Shown here: positions 40,836-48,747 of the stretch, piece after piece
Layout of the letters: each line of letters opens with the position of its first letter
How positions within the stretch are numbered: the stretch's first letter is position 1
Assembly: GCF_900142715.1 (NCBI RefSeq)
Contig: NZ_FRBX01000003.1
Span: forward strand, 248,001 to 312,000
From: Flavobacterium pectinovorum
GTDB taxonomy: Bacteria > Bacteroidota > Bacteroidia > Flavobacteriales > Flavobacteriaceae
Direction: 5' to 3'
Length of the DNA: 64,000 nucleotides
Notes under the pieces: model-generated
The model's input: the letters and a program-made list of their open reading frames with translations, nothing else
What the model was told of the DNA's origin: nothing
Databases searched by the model: none
Program-made: the position numbers and the translations under genes

Positions 40836-41498
40836 ATGATAAAACAGATAGGCATGACATTAGAAGAGTACAAAAAAGAATTTTCAGATGACGACGCTGT
40901 TGGGTGGTTATCAATAGATAAAGAATTTGAAACTCTTTATCCTGGTCAGGAACCAAAACATTTTGCTCCCGCAATCAGCTATATGCTTGGAGGAGAACAT
41001 CCGCTTGACGGAGTAAGTTTTTATGAAAGCAAAAAACAAACTGATCACTATCATTTTGTAACTTATGGTTTCTCTGAATTATATTATAACGAAGAAAAAT
41101 TAGACAGCGAGTTTAGCAAATGGGGATTTGAAATTACGTTTAGGCTCAAGCCGTTTGAAGAAGATAATGGAAATCCAAGCTGGGTAATTGCGTTGCTGCA
41201 AAATATTGCCAAATATGTATTTGACAGTGGTAATTGGTTTGAAGAATATCATTATATGCCTGCAAATGGCCCTATAAGACTAGATACAGAAACTGATATT
41301 ACTGCATTGTTATTTGTATCAGATCCTGAAATTCCAAAAAAGCAAACACCGCATGGTGAGGTTTCATTTTTACAAATAGTCGGAATAACTTCTGCAGAAT
41401 ATGAAAACTTAAAAGAACATCCGGAAAAAGTGGAAGAATTAGTTGCCAAATTAAAAGAAAACAATCCTTTACTGATTACTGATCTAACCAGAAAGTAA
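40836..41498 (+). CDS. Suppressor-of-fused (SUFU) domain protein
   Basis: A 220-residue cytoplasmic protein. GGEHPLDGVSFYESKKQTDHYHFVTYGFSELY, GFEITFRLKPFEEDNGNPSW and FLQIVGITSAEYENL match the bacterial SUFU-like fold. In bacteria many of these proteins act as immunity proteins against polymorphic toxins or as orphan antitoxins. No toxin gene is seen beside it, so this is an orphan here. Start may be 40836 or the second Met (40854). Confidence 0.85.
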   Translation: MIKQIGMTLEEYKKEFSDDDAVGWLSIDKEFETLYPGQEPKHFAPAISYMLGGEHPLDGVSFYESKKQTDHYHFVTYGFSELYYNEEKLDSEFSKWGFEITFRLKPFEEDNGNPSWVIALLQNIAKYVFDSGNWFEEYHYMPANGPIRLDTETDITALLFVSDPEIPKKQTPHGEVSFLQIVGITSAEYENLKEHPEKVEELVAKLKENNPLLITDLTRK

Positions 41499-41518
41499 TT
41501 CAATCCTTAAAATAAGTC

Positions 41519-41553
41519 AAATCCTGTTTGTTAAACAAACAGGATTTTTTTAT
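41519..41553 (+). terminator. Intrinsic terminator of the SUFU gene
   Basis: AAATCCTGTTTGT (41519-41531) and ACAAACAGGATTT (41535-41547), 13-bp stem with 3-nt loop and T run. Confidence 0.87.
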
Positions 41554-41647
41554 ATTATTTAATCATCTTATGTTATTTGAGATTAAATTATCCTTCAGAT
41601 TAAAAACATTTAACTAGAAAAAACAGTTAAATAATATTCAAAAGATA

Positions 41648-41676
41648 TTGTGGCTTTATTATAAAAATTATCTTTG
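41648..41676 (+). promoter_or_regulatory. Promoter of the carbonic anhydrase gene
   Basis: TTG (41648-41650), an 18-nt spacer and TATCTTTG (41669-41676) match the consensus. Start expected near 41682, giving a leader of about 47 nt. Confidence 0.6.
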
Positions 41677-41728
41677 CTAAATAAATTTTAACAAGTATTG
41701 TATTTCAAATTATAAAGCAAAAGAAAAA

Positions 41729-42403
41729 ATGAAAACAAAAATTTTAGCACTGGCCTTTCTTGCACTTTCGATAGCAGGATGCAAGAAAAATGATCTAAAC
41801 ACTGAATCTATTGAAAGTAACAAAAATTTAGAACCTTTAGCAAGATTAACTCAGGGAAATCAAAGATTTTTAGACGAAAAATCAATTCATCCACATCAAA
41901 ACAAACAATCTGTTTTAGATAATCAAGATGGGCAAAAGCCATTTGCGGTTGTTATAACTTGTTCAGACAGCAGAGTTTCGCCAGAAATTGTATTTGATCA
42001 GGGAATTGGAGACTTATTTGTTATAAGAAATGCAGGAAATCTAATTTCTGATATTGATATGGGCAGTATTGAATATGCCATAGAACATCTGGACACAAAA
42101 ATGGTTGTTATATTAGGTCATACAGAATGTGGAGCAATTAAGGCTTATATTAATGACAAAGATGGTTCATATAAAAAGCACTTTAATCACATTGATAATA
42201 TTGTAGAAACTATTTCTCAGGAAAATGAAGAAATTGAGGCTGATAAAACAAAACCTAAGGCAACTAATTATCTTGGAGCAATTGATGCCAATATCAAACA
42301 TTCGACAAAATTGATACAGGATAATCCAATTGTAAAAGAACATAATATTAAAATTGTATCAATGCGATATGATGTTCATACAGGAAAAGTTTCCCAATTG
42401 TAA
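41729..42403 (+). CDS. Lipoprotein beta-class carbonic anhydrase
   Basis: A 224-residue lipoprotein with lipobox LSIAG-C18. The zinc ligands of beta carbonic anhydrases are present: C78 in TCSDSR (with the D80-R82 dyad), H131 and C134 in GHTECGA. Most beta enzymes are cytoplasmic, so a periplasmic, lipid-anchored one is notable; it would interconvert CO2 and bicarbonate near the membrane. It has its own promoter and a terminator, so is a single-gene unit. Confidence 0.92.
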   Translation: MKTKILALAFLALSIAGCKKNDLNTESIESNKNLEPLARLTQGNQRFLDEKSIHPHQNKQSVLDNQDGQKPFAVVITCSDSRVSPEIVFDQGIGDLFVIRNAGNLISDIDMGSIEYAIEHLDTKMVVILGHTECGAIKAYINDKDGSYKKHFNHIDNIVETISQENEEIEADKTKPKATNYLGAIDANIKHSTKLIQDNPIVKEHNIKIVSMRYDVHTGKVSQL

Positions 42404-42426
42404 AAAAGTACATCGCTAATAAATCT

Positions 42427-42480
42427 GCCGAAAAACCTAAATAATAGTGTTACTTTATTTAAGTTTTTCGGCTATTTTAT
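42427..42480 (+). terminator. Terminator of the carbonic anhydrase gene
   Basis: GCCGAAAAAC (42427-42436) pairs with GTTTTTCGGC (42463-42472), extended by AAATAA/TTATTT, with a T-rich tail. Confidence 0.7.
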
Positions 42481-42525
42481 TTATTAAAATTAAAAAAGTT
42501 ATAAAATACTTTCTCGAAACCAAAA

Positions 42526-42545
42526 GGTTGCTTATATTTGCAACC
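42526..42545 (+). promoter_or_regulatory. Operator and -7 element of the ArsR-AHSA1 operon
   Basis: The dyad GGTTGC-N8-GCAACC encloses TATATTTG (42533-42540), a good -7 element. A repressor bound here would block the promoter, so autoregulation by the ArsR-type protein encoded 30 bp downstream is likely. Confidence 0.5.
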
Positions 42546-42574
42546 TAATGATTGCGTAATTAACTTCCTTTTCC

Positions 42575-42895
42575 ATGAAACGAGATATATTCCAGGCCAT
42601 TGCCGACCCGACACGCAGAGCTATTTTAGTTTTAGTTACTAGTCAGGCTCTTACGCCAAATGCAATTGCAGAACAATTTGATACTACACGGCAGGCGGTT
42701 TCTAAACATATTAAAATTCTTAATGAATGTGAATTATTAGAACAGCACAAGGCCGGAAGAGAAATTTATTACCAATTAAAAATTGACAAAATGAAAGAAA
42801 TTGATAAATGGCTCGAACAATTTAAAGAACATTGGGAAAACCGTTTTAATCAATTAGATCAAGTATTAATTAATCTAAAATCTTTAAAAAAATGA
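42575..42895 (+). CDS. ArsR-type transcriptional regulator
   Basis: A 106-residue winged-helix repressor. [17 protein letters not shown] and [10 protein letters not shown], then [20 protein letters not shown] form the usual helix-turn-helix and wing. It has one Cys at most in the helix region and no metal-binding CxC motif, so it is not a metal sensor of the classical type. Its last bases overlap the next gene by ATGA, a coupling typical of ArsR-AHSA1 pairs, where the ligand may be a small hydrophobic molecule. Confidence 0.9.
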   Translation: MKRDIFQAIADPTRRAILVLVTSQALTPNAIAEQFDTTRQAVSKHIKILNECELLEQHKAGREIYYQLKIDKMKEIDKWLEQFKEHWENRFNQLDQVLINLKSLKK

Positions 42896-43392
42896 AATCA
42901 AATCTTTTAATGAACTTTTCTGTAGATAAGGAAAATAGCACGGTTAATGTAAAACGAGAATTTAATGCGCCAATTTCTGATGTTTGGTCTTCATGGACAG
43001 AACCTGAAATTCTGGATCAATGGTGGGCTCCTGCCCCATGGAAATCCAGAACTAAAAAAATGAATTTTAAAGAAGGCGGACAAAGATTATATGCCATGGT
43101 TGGACCTGAAGGCGAAGAACATTGGGCTTTGGCAGATTTTACTTCGATAACGCCTAAAACAAATTTTAAATATCTGGATGCATTTTGCGATAGCGAAGGT
43201 AATTTAAATGTAGATTTTCCACGTTCTGACTGGGATGTAAGTTTCGACGAGCAAAATGGCTCTACCTTTGTTAACATTGCTATCAAACATGAAAACCTTT
43301 CAGATTTAGAAAAAATCATCGAAATGGGCTTCAAAGAAGGATTTACAATCGCAATGGAAGGATTGGATAAAATATTCGAAGCCAAAAAATAA
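42892..43392 (+). CDS. AHSA1/SRPBCC domain protein (copy 1)
   Basis: A 166-residue protein with the START-like fold of the AHSA1 family ([31 protein letters not shown]; closing [18 protein letters not shown]). The fold has a deep hydrophobic cavity for small ligands. Translational overlap of four bases with the ArsR gene means the regulator and effector are made together. Substrate is unknown. A strong terminator lies 41 bp downstream. Confidence 0.87.
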   Translation: MKSNLLMNFSVDKENSTVNVKREFNAPISDVWSSWTEPEILDQWWAPAPWKSRTKKMNFKEGGQRLYAMVGPEGEEHWALADFTSITPKTNFKYLDAFCDSEGNLNVDFPRSDWDVSFDEQNGSTFVNIAIKHENLSDLEKIIEMGFKEGFTIAMEGLDKIFEAKK

Positions 43393-43433
43393 CAAGAAAA
43401 ACAATCACTTTTATTTGTATTTTCGTTTTAAAT

Positions 43434-43473
43434 AATAGCGCCTAAATTTGAATTCAAAATTAGGCGCTATTTT
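43434..43473 (+). terminator. Terminator of the ArsR-AHSA1 operon
   Basis: AATAGCGCCTAA (43434-43445) pairs with TTAGGCGCTATT (43460-43471). Confidence 0.8.
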
Positions 43474-43493
43474 AATAACTAATCGAAAACCAA

Positions 43494-44039
43494 ATGCATC
43501 TAAATAGTATTAGCAATAGAATCTGTATTAGAAATTTAAAAGATTCAGATTTAAATGATTTCTTTTCCTACCGATCAAATCCGGAAATTACCAAATATCA
43601 AGGTTTTGACATCATGACAATCGGGCAATGCAAAGATTTTATAGATTCTCAAAAAGATATGCAATTTGGCAAAGCCGGCGAATGGGTTCAATACGCAATA
43701 GAAGATATCGAAACTAACAGATTAATTGGCGATTGCGCTATTAAACTCGACGATTATGATGTTAGAATTGCTCAGATCGGGATTACAATTTCGCATGAAT
43801 TTCAGCAAAAAGGATATGCAAAAGAAACGATGAAAACGATTCTGGATTTTCTTTTTTCTATTGAAGATTTTCATCGTGTTGTAGAAATTGTTGATGCTGA
43901 AAATAAAGCTTCGATAAAACTTCTGGAAAGTTTAGGTTTTAAAAAAGAAGGCCATTTTGTCGAAAATATTTTCTTTAAAGGAAAATGGGGAAGCGAATTT
44001 CAGTATGCCATGCTAAAATCAGAATATAATAACAAATGA
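43494..44039 (+). CDS. GNAT N-acetyltransferase, RimJ/RimL type
   Basis: A 181-residue acetyltransferase. ICIRNLKDSDLNDFFSYRSNPEITKYQG is the typical RimJ-like start; ISHEFQQKGYAKETMKTILDFLF holds the acetyl-CoA loop (Q-x-x-G-Y/A); DAENKASIKLLESLGFKKEG is the closing motif. It should acetylate an amino group of a protein, antibiotic or metabolite. The next gene starts 9 bp away, so it heads a probable three-gene operon. Confidence 0.87.
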   Translation: MHLNSISNRICIRNLKDSDLNDFFSYRSNPEITKYQGFDIMTIGQCKDFIDSQKDMQFGKAGEWVQYAIEDIETNRLIGDCAIKLDDYDVRIAQIGITISHEFQQKGYAKETMKTILDFLFSIEDFHRVVEIVDAENKASIKLLESLGFKKEGHFVENIFFKGKWGSEFQYAMLKSEYNNK

Positions 44040-44048
44040 AAATTAAGT

Positions 44049-44648
44049 ATGAACATTCTAATTGTTTACAGCCATCCAAGTGAAAAATCATATACATTTC
44101 AGATTCTGCAAAAACTGAAAAATGAAATAAACAAACAAAACTGGACTCTTCAAATTTCTGATTTATATGCTATGAATTTTCAAAGCGATATGTCTGCAGA
44201 AGAATATGAAAGAGAAGGATTTGCAAAAACCAATCTTCCCATTTCTGCTGATGTTTTAGCAGAACAGGATAAAATTGAAAAAGCAGATTGTATTATTTTT
44301 CTATATCCGGTTTGGTGGAGCGATTGTCCGGCAAAATTAAAAGGCTGGTTCGACCGCGTTTACTCGGTTGGATATGCTTACGGACAAAATGAAACTTCAA
44401 AAAAAATGAAAACAATTCCGATTGGACTTGTGATTTGCACCGCCGGACATCCAAATGAATTTCTTGAAGAAATAAATATGGCGCAAAGTATGCAAACCAT
44501 AATGCTCGACGATCGTTTAGGAAAAAGATTTGAGGATAAAGAAATGTTGATTTTGGGCGGAACTCTTGAATTGGAAAAAGTTATGGCAAAACATTTTATA
44601 CAAATTGAAGGTATCATCGAAAGAATCAAAAATTACGTAAAGAAATGA
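44049..44648 (+). CDS. NAD(P)H quinone oxidoreductase, flavodoxin-like fold
   Basis: A 199-residue cytoplasmic flavoprotein of the MdaB/NQO1 type. NILIVYSHPSEKSYTFQIL is the phosphate-binding start; FLYPVWWSDCPAKLKGWFDRVYSVGYAYG is the family signature for the FAD site. It should reduce quinones by two electrons, limiting radical formation. The DUF4180 gene begins within its last four bases (ATGA), so the two are coupled. Confidence 0.88.
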   Translation: MNILIVYSHPSEKSYTFQILQKLKNEINKQNWTLQISDLYAMNFQSDMSAEEYEREGFAKTNLPISADVLAEQDKIEKADCIIFLYPVWWSDCPAKLKGWFDRVYSVGYAYGQNETSKKMKTIPIGLVICTAGHPNEFLEEINMAQSMQTIMLDDRLGKRFEDKEMLILGGTLELEKVMAKHFIQIEGIIERIKNYVKK

Positions 44649-45004
44649 TAATAGAAACGCATACTATAAACAATACAAAAATTGCCGAAGTTATTGCTGA
44701 AAACATTATAATTAAATCTATTGAAGACGGTTCCCAATTAGTTGCCGACATTTATTATCAGGACTTTGACGGAATTATTCTTTATGAAAAAAATATAACT
44801 CCTCTTTTCTTTGATTTAAAAACCGGAATTGCGGGCGAAATACTTCAAAAATTTTCTAATTTCAGAATACGTTTGGCAATTATTGGAGAGTTTGAAAAAT
44901 ATGAAAGTAAAAGTGTGAAGGACTTTATATTTGAAAGTAATAAAAACAGACAAATTAACTTTGTGAACACTTTGGAGGAAGGTTTACAACGATTTTCTAA
45001 TTAA
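44645..45004 (+). CDS. DUF4180 family protein
   Basis: A 119-residue cytoplasmic protein with the family pattern GSQLVADIYYQDFDGIILYEKNITPLFFDLKTGIAGEILQKF and LAIIGEFEKYESKSVKDFIFESN. The fold resembles STAS-type alpha/beta domains. The function is unknown. It is co-translated with a quinone reductase. Confidence 0.82.
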   Translation: MIIETHTINNTKIAEVIAENIIIKSIEDGSQLVADIYYQDFDGIILYEKNITPLFFDLKTGIAGEILQKFSNFRIRLAIIGEFEKYESKSVKDFIFESNKNRQINFVNTLEEGLQRFSN

Positions 45005-45013
45005 TTTCACGAC

Positions 45014-45046
45014 AAACCCGACAGGTTTTAAAAACCTGTCGGGTTT
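45014..45046. terminator. Palindromic terminator, CCCGACAGGT type
   Basis: AAACCCGACAGGTTTT pairs perfectly with the following AAAACCTGTCGGGTTT. Ends in T and starts in A, so it can act on both strands. Related to 29652-29680. Confidence 0.75.
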
Positions 45047-45175
45047 GGAATTATCGCCGAAGTAAAAGTTAAATTTGTATTTGCGTTTAAATAAGTTCTA
45101 AACTAATACACCAAATAAATTCAGTAAAATAAAGAATCGAAAAGTTACCATTTTATATACATTTCTAATTCAATC

Positions 45176-45583
45176 ATGATAAACAAACAAACCGGAATTC
45201 GATTTTTACTTTTAGTAACAGTACTTTTTATTTTTTCTTGTAAAAAAGATATAAGCAAAGATTGTAAACAGATTAAAAATGGCCATTTTTTCTGGAAACA
45301 TAATAAGATTGTTGTTTCAGTCAACAGAAAAGATTCTATTCAAATTGAACGTCAGTTAGGAACAAACTATTATCACAAATCAAGTGTCCATTGGATAGAT
45401 GATTGTCATTATGAATTAAAAATACTTTCCTCAAATTTTCAAGTTCCGGACTCTATAAAAAAGATTCGAAACAATGATATTTTGACAACTGAAATACTCG
45501 AAGTAACAAATGATTATTATATTTATGAATGTACATATAGTTCTAATGTATCAGTAATTGATACTATGTGGATTAAAAAATAA
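45176..45583 (+). CDS. Small lipoprotein of unknown function
   Basis: A 135-residue protein with a lipobox (LFIFSC, acylated C22), so exported and lipid-anchored. The domain has paired Cys (residues 30 and 82 or so) and alternating strand patterns: NKIVVSVNRKDSIQIERQLG, HWIDDCHYELKIL, YYIYECTYSSNV. I do not recognise the family. The next gene begins 14 bp after the stop, so the two may be co-expressed. Confidence 0.6.
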   Translation: MINKQTGIRFLLLVTVLFIFSCKKDISKDCKQIKNGHFFWKHNKIVVSVNRKDSIQIERQLGTNYYHKSSVHWIDDCHYELKILSSNFQVPDSIKKIRNNDILTTEILEVTNDYYIYECTYSSNVSVIDTMWIKK

Positions 45584-45597
45584 AGCATTTAAAATTG

Positions 45598-46068
45598 ATG
45601 AAATTAACCAAGGTTTTGAAGAAAATAAAAGTCTATGACTTATTTTGGATTGTTGCGACACTAATTTTATTAATTGGACTATCTGGTATTAATAATCCTG
45701 ATAACACTTTTGATATTAATGTACATGACACTTATTTTGTAATAGCTCATTTTTATGGAGCAGTTTTATTCTCTCTATTTTACTTTTTAAACGGACTTGG
45801 GTACTGGTTAGTTCTGAAAGTATACAAAAAACATCTTATTACATCTTTAACCATCATTCATTCAGTCATTTTAATAGGTAGTTTTATTTTTTATCAGGCA
45901 ATTGTATATTATAATAAAACATTTGTAAGATATTATTTTTATTTTGATGATAACTATCGATTAATTAATATGACTTTAATTTCAGAATTGTTGCTTATTA
46001 TTTTCATCGGAATGCCCGTTTATATCGTCAATTTATTGATTGGACTATTCAGAAAAATTAATACTTAA
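45598..46068 (+). CDS. Small membrane protein with a cytochrome oxidase subunit I helix-X-like motif
   Basis: With the ATG at 45598 the product has 156 residues and four membrane helices (about 15-30, 48-74, 82-104 and 126-150). Residues 39-58 include FDINVHDTYFVIAHFYGAVL, close to the subunit I segment D-x-x-x-HDTYYVVAHFHYVL, which supplies a metal-site His-Asp pair and the haem-ligand His pair. H43-D44 and H51 are present; Tyr 53 replaces the second haem-ligand His. The remainder is too short to be an oxidase. Its function is unknown; it could be a degenerate relative or a haem- or metal-binding helix bundle. Confidence 0.6.
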   Translation: MKLTKVLKKIKVYDLFWIVATLILLIGLSGINNPDNTFDINVHDTYFVIAHFYGAVLFSLFYFLNGLGYWLVLKVYKKHLITSLTIIHSVILIGSFIFYQAIVYYNKTFVRYYFYFDDNYRLINMTLISELLLIIFIGMPVYIVNLLIGLFRKINT

Positions 46069-46077
46069 TTTTACAAA

Positions 46078-46419
46078 ATGACAATACAAGAAATCATCGA
46101 CCTGCAAATGTTAGCTTTTAACAACAGAGATATAAAAAGCATGATAGCTTTATATACGGACGATACAAAAATCTACAACTTTTTAGATCACTCCTTGGCA
46201 ATAAATAACAAAAAAGAATGTGAAGAAATGTTTATCAAACTATTCGAACAATCTCCTGATTTGAATGCCGAAATTATAAAAACCATCTTTTTTGGTAATA
46301 AAGCTATAATTCATGAATATGTTTCCGGACGAAATGGAAACAATGAAAAAAAAGAGCAAGTGGTTATTTTTGAAATAGAAGGTCAAAAAATAAGCAGAAT
46401 GGATATTATAAGAGAGTAA
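46078..46419 (+). CDS. SnoaL-like / NTF2-fold protein
   Basis: A 113-residue cytoplasmic protein. TIQEIIDLQMLAFNNRDIKSMIALYTDDTKIY followed by NAEIIKTIFFGNKAIIHEYVSG matches the SnoaL-like/NTF2 cone fold, which has a hydrophobic pocket. Which ligand it binds cannot be told. It lies 9 bp after the COX1-motif protein gene. Confidence 0.8.
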   Translation: MTIQEIIDLQMLAFNNRDIKSMIALYTDDTKIYNFLDHSLAINNKKECEEMFIKLFEQSPDLNAEIIKTIFFGNKAIIHEYVSGRNGNNEKKEQVVIFEIEGQKISRMDIIRE

Positions 46420-46748
46420 ACTTTATTTCTTATAAAAACAAAACTTCTAATCTAGCCCCGATGGGAGTGGTATCCTTTTTCCTGCTCCTTTAGCAGGGAA
46501 AAGATATAGCGGACAGCGGGACGGGTGGTTCTGATGAAAATGATATTTCTGCTCCTGAAAAGTTAAACTCAAATTCCAAAATTTAAATTCCAAATTCCAA
46601 ATTCCAAAAATCTAGAATCTACAATCTGAACTCTAAAATCTAAAATTACAAATCTGTCTTAAATCGCCCTTTAACTTGTCTCATAACAACCCTAAGTTAT
46701 TGATTTTTAGAAAGTATATTTGTTATATAACTTTCTAAACTACACAAA
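46420..46748. other. Intergenic stretch with dispersed repeats
   Basis: A GC-richer unit TAGCCCCGATGGGAGTGG to AGATATAGCGGACAGCGG (46453-46520) encloses a hairpin (TTTTTCCTGCT, CCTTT loop, AGCAGGGAAAA at about 46474-46502), a Flavobacterium-type dispersed repeat. It is followed by tandem copies of an AATTCCAA phrase (46571-46610) and AATCTA phrases. No gene. Confidence 0.65.
46715..46722 (+). promoter_or_regulatory. -7 element of the SRPBCC gene at 46749
   Basis: TATATTTG, 26 nt before the ATG. It lies in an imperfect dyad, AGAAAGTATA ... TATAACTTTCT, that may be an operator. Confidence 0.4.
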
Positions 46749-47237
46749 ATGAGTGCAAAAGATTTTACCACAAGCATAATAGTAGATCAATCTCCCGAAG
46801 AAGTTTTTAATGCCGTTACCAACGTTCGCGGATGGTGGTCTGAACAAATTGAGGGAAATACAGCGAAACAAAATGATGAATTTAAGTATCATTATGAAGA
46901 TATTCATCGCTGTAAAGTCAAATTGACTGAAGTGATTCCGAACCAAAAAATTGTCTGGTTGATAGAAGATAACTATTTCAAGTTTACAGAAGATGAAACG
47001 GAGTGGACGAATACAAAACCAACTTTTGAAATTTCAGCAAAAGACGGTAAAACACAGCTTCGTTTTACGCATTTTGGTTTGGTTCCGGATTATGAATGTT
47101 TTGACATTTGCAAAGATTCCTGGACAAATTACATCCAGAATAGTTTAAAAAAATTAATTACTACAGGAAAAGGCGAGCCAAATGGCAAAGACAAACCCAG
47201 AACCGAGAATGAGAGAAAACTGAGTGCAAATAACTAA
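46749..47237 (+). CDS. AHSA1/SRPBCC domain protein (copy 2)
   Basis: A 162-residue START-like protein: SIIVDQSPEEVFNAVTNVRGWWSE is the entry helix-strand pair, and LRFTHFGLVPDYECFDICKDSW and TNYIQNSLKKLI close the cavity. It is more typical of the ligand-binding SRPBCC group than of the ArsR-linked AHSA1 proteins, and the C-terminus (GKGEPNGKDKPRTENERK) is basic and probably disordered. It stands alone. Function unknown. Confidence 0.83.
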   Translation: MSAKDFTTSIIVDQSPEEVFNAVTNVRGWWSEQIEGNTAKQNDEFKYHYEDIHRCKVKLTEVIPNQKIVWLIEDNYFKFTEDETEWTNTKPTFEISAKDGKTQLRFTHFGLVPDYECFDICKDSWTNYIQNSLKKLITTGKGEPNGKDKPRTENERKLSANN

Positions 47238-47366
47238 CTCTAAATCAACTAAAAAAAAATCAGATCTACATTAAATGTCATAGAGAAGTATAATATTTTT
47301 TATATTTACTAATGATTTTTACCGCAGAGAACGCTAAGTTTTTATCTAATAGTATTTTTAGAAAAC

Positions 47367-47421
47367 ACAGAGTTCGCAAAGCTAAATGAATACAAAGCTT
47401 TGCGAACTCTGTATTTTTTTT
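47367..47421. terminator. Strong 17-bp terminator-like hairpin
   Basis: ACAGAGTTCGCAAAGCT (47367-47383) pairs perfectly with AGCTTTGCGAACTCTGT (47396-47412), followed by a run of eight T. The surrounding gap 47238-47502 is otherwise empty. Confidence 0.8.
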
Positions 47422-47502
47422 ATAAACCTAATAACAAAAAGAATTTAAAAATTAGGCGTTGCTATCGGTAAAATCAAGCCTGAAGATGTATAACTTTACT
47501 AA

Positions 47503-48183
47503 ATGAAAAAAGTTGGACTTGTAGGCGGAATCAGTTGGGTTTCGACAATTGATTATTACAAATTAATAAATGAAGGCGTAAACAAAAAACTGGGCGGATT
47601 GCAATTTGCAGAATGCCTGATTTATTCTTTGAACTTTGGCGATATTCAGGAAAAAACCTGGTCGAACTCGTATGAACTTTTACTAAATGCCTGCTTAAGT
47701 TTACAAAAAAGCGGTGTTGATGCCATTGTACTTTGCGCGAATACAGCACATCTGTATGCCAATGAAATTGAAAAAGAAATTAAATTACCATTAATTCATA
47801 TTGGCACTGAAACGGCAAAAGCTATAACAAAAGAAAAAATTACTACAGTTGGACTTTTAGGAACTTCATTTTCTATGGAAATGGATTTTTATAAAGACCG
47901 TCTAAAAAGCTTTGGCCTAAATGTACTTATACCAGAAAAACAAGAGACGAGAGATTATATACAACATGTTCTAAAGGAAGAATTAGGAAGAGGAATTATA
48001 AATCCTGATTCTAAACAAAACTATATCAAAATAGCCAATGAACTCATTGCTCGTGGCGCAGAAGGTATTATTCTGGGCTGTACCGAAATTCCTTTATTAA
48101 TAGACCAATCTCATTTTTCGGTTCCTGTTTTTGATACTACAAAAATACATTCTGAAGCTATCGTGAACTTTATTATATCGTAA
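47503..48183 (+). CDS. Aspartate/glutamate-racemase family protein
   Basis: A 226-residue cofactor-free racemase. The two active-site Cys residues are C78 in LCANTAH and C193 in GCTEIPLL, the usual pair, and the N-terminal KKVGLVGGISWVSTIDYYKLIN is the family start. It should interconvert L- and D-aspartate or related amino acids, for example for cell-wall or D-amino-acid supply. Length fits the aspartate racemase group. Confidence 0.9.
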   Translation: MKKVGLVGGISWVSTIDYYKLINEGVNKKLGGLQFAECLIYSLNFGDIQEKTWSNSYELLLNACLSLQKSGVDAIVLCANTAHLYANEIEKEIKLPLIHIGTETAKAITKEKITTVGLLGTSFSMEMDFYKDRLKSFGLNVLIPEKQETRDYIQHVLKEELGRGIINPDSKQNYIKIANELIARGAEGIILGCTEIPLLIDQSHFSVPVFDTTKIHSEAIVNFIIS

Positions 48184-48266
48184 ATTAAGATGCTAATAAA
48201 TCTGCCTCTTTTTATAATTCAAAAAGGTTAATTTCATAACTTAGTTAGCTTTTAAATTGACAAGTC

Positions 48267-48635
48267 ATGACTAAGAAATATATTGCACGGGAGTTTTTAA
48301 AACTCGCTGCAAAAGGGCATTCCCACGAAGCATTCCGACTTTATGTTGGCAAAAATTTTAAACATCACAATGCCTATTTCAAAGGCAATGCCGATACTTT
48401 AATGCTGGCAATGGAAGAATCTGCCAGAACAAACCCAAATAAGATTTTTACAATTCATCATATTCTAAGAGACGAAAATCTGGTTGCCGTACATTCGCAT
48501 GTTAAGCAAAACTCATCAGATTTAGGCGCGGCGGTTGTTCATATTTTTAGATTTGAATTGGATAAAATAGTCGAACTTTGGGATTTGGGACAGCCTATTC
48601 CAAAAGAAACGATTAACGAAAACGGAATGTTCTAG
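48267..48635 (+). CDS. SnoaL-like protein
   Basis: A 122-residue protein of the NTF2-like fold with YVGKNFKHHNAYFKGNADTLMLAMEESARTNP, VAVHSHVKQN and VVHIFRFELDKIVELWDLGQPIP. This pattern is typical of the polyketide-cyclase-like SnoaL group. No pathway partner is adjacent. Ligand unknown. Confidence 0.82.
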   Translation: MTKKYIAREFLKLAAKGHSHEAFRLYVGKNFKHHNAYFKGNADTLMLAMEESARTNPNKIFTIHHILRDENLVAVHSHVKQNSSDLGAAVVHIFRFELDKIVELWDLGQPIPKETINENGMF

Positions 48636-48747
48636 TTTTTCAGCTTTCAGTGTCAGTCAACAAATGAAAACCAAGCTGTTTTTAAAGCAATAATATACCC
48701 AATAATTGATAACTCATAATTAATAATTAATAACTCCTAACTTCAAA

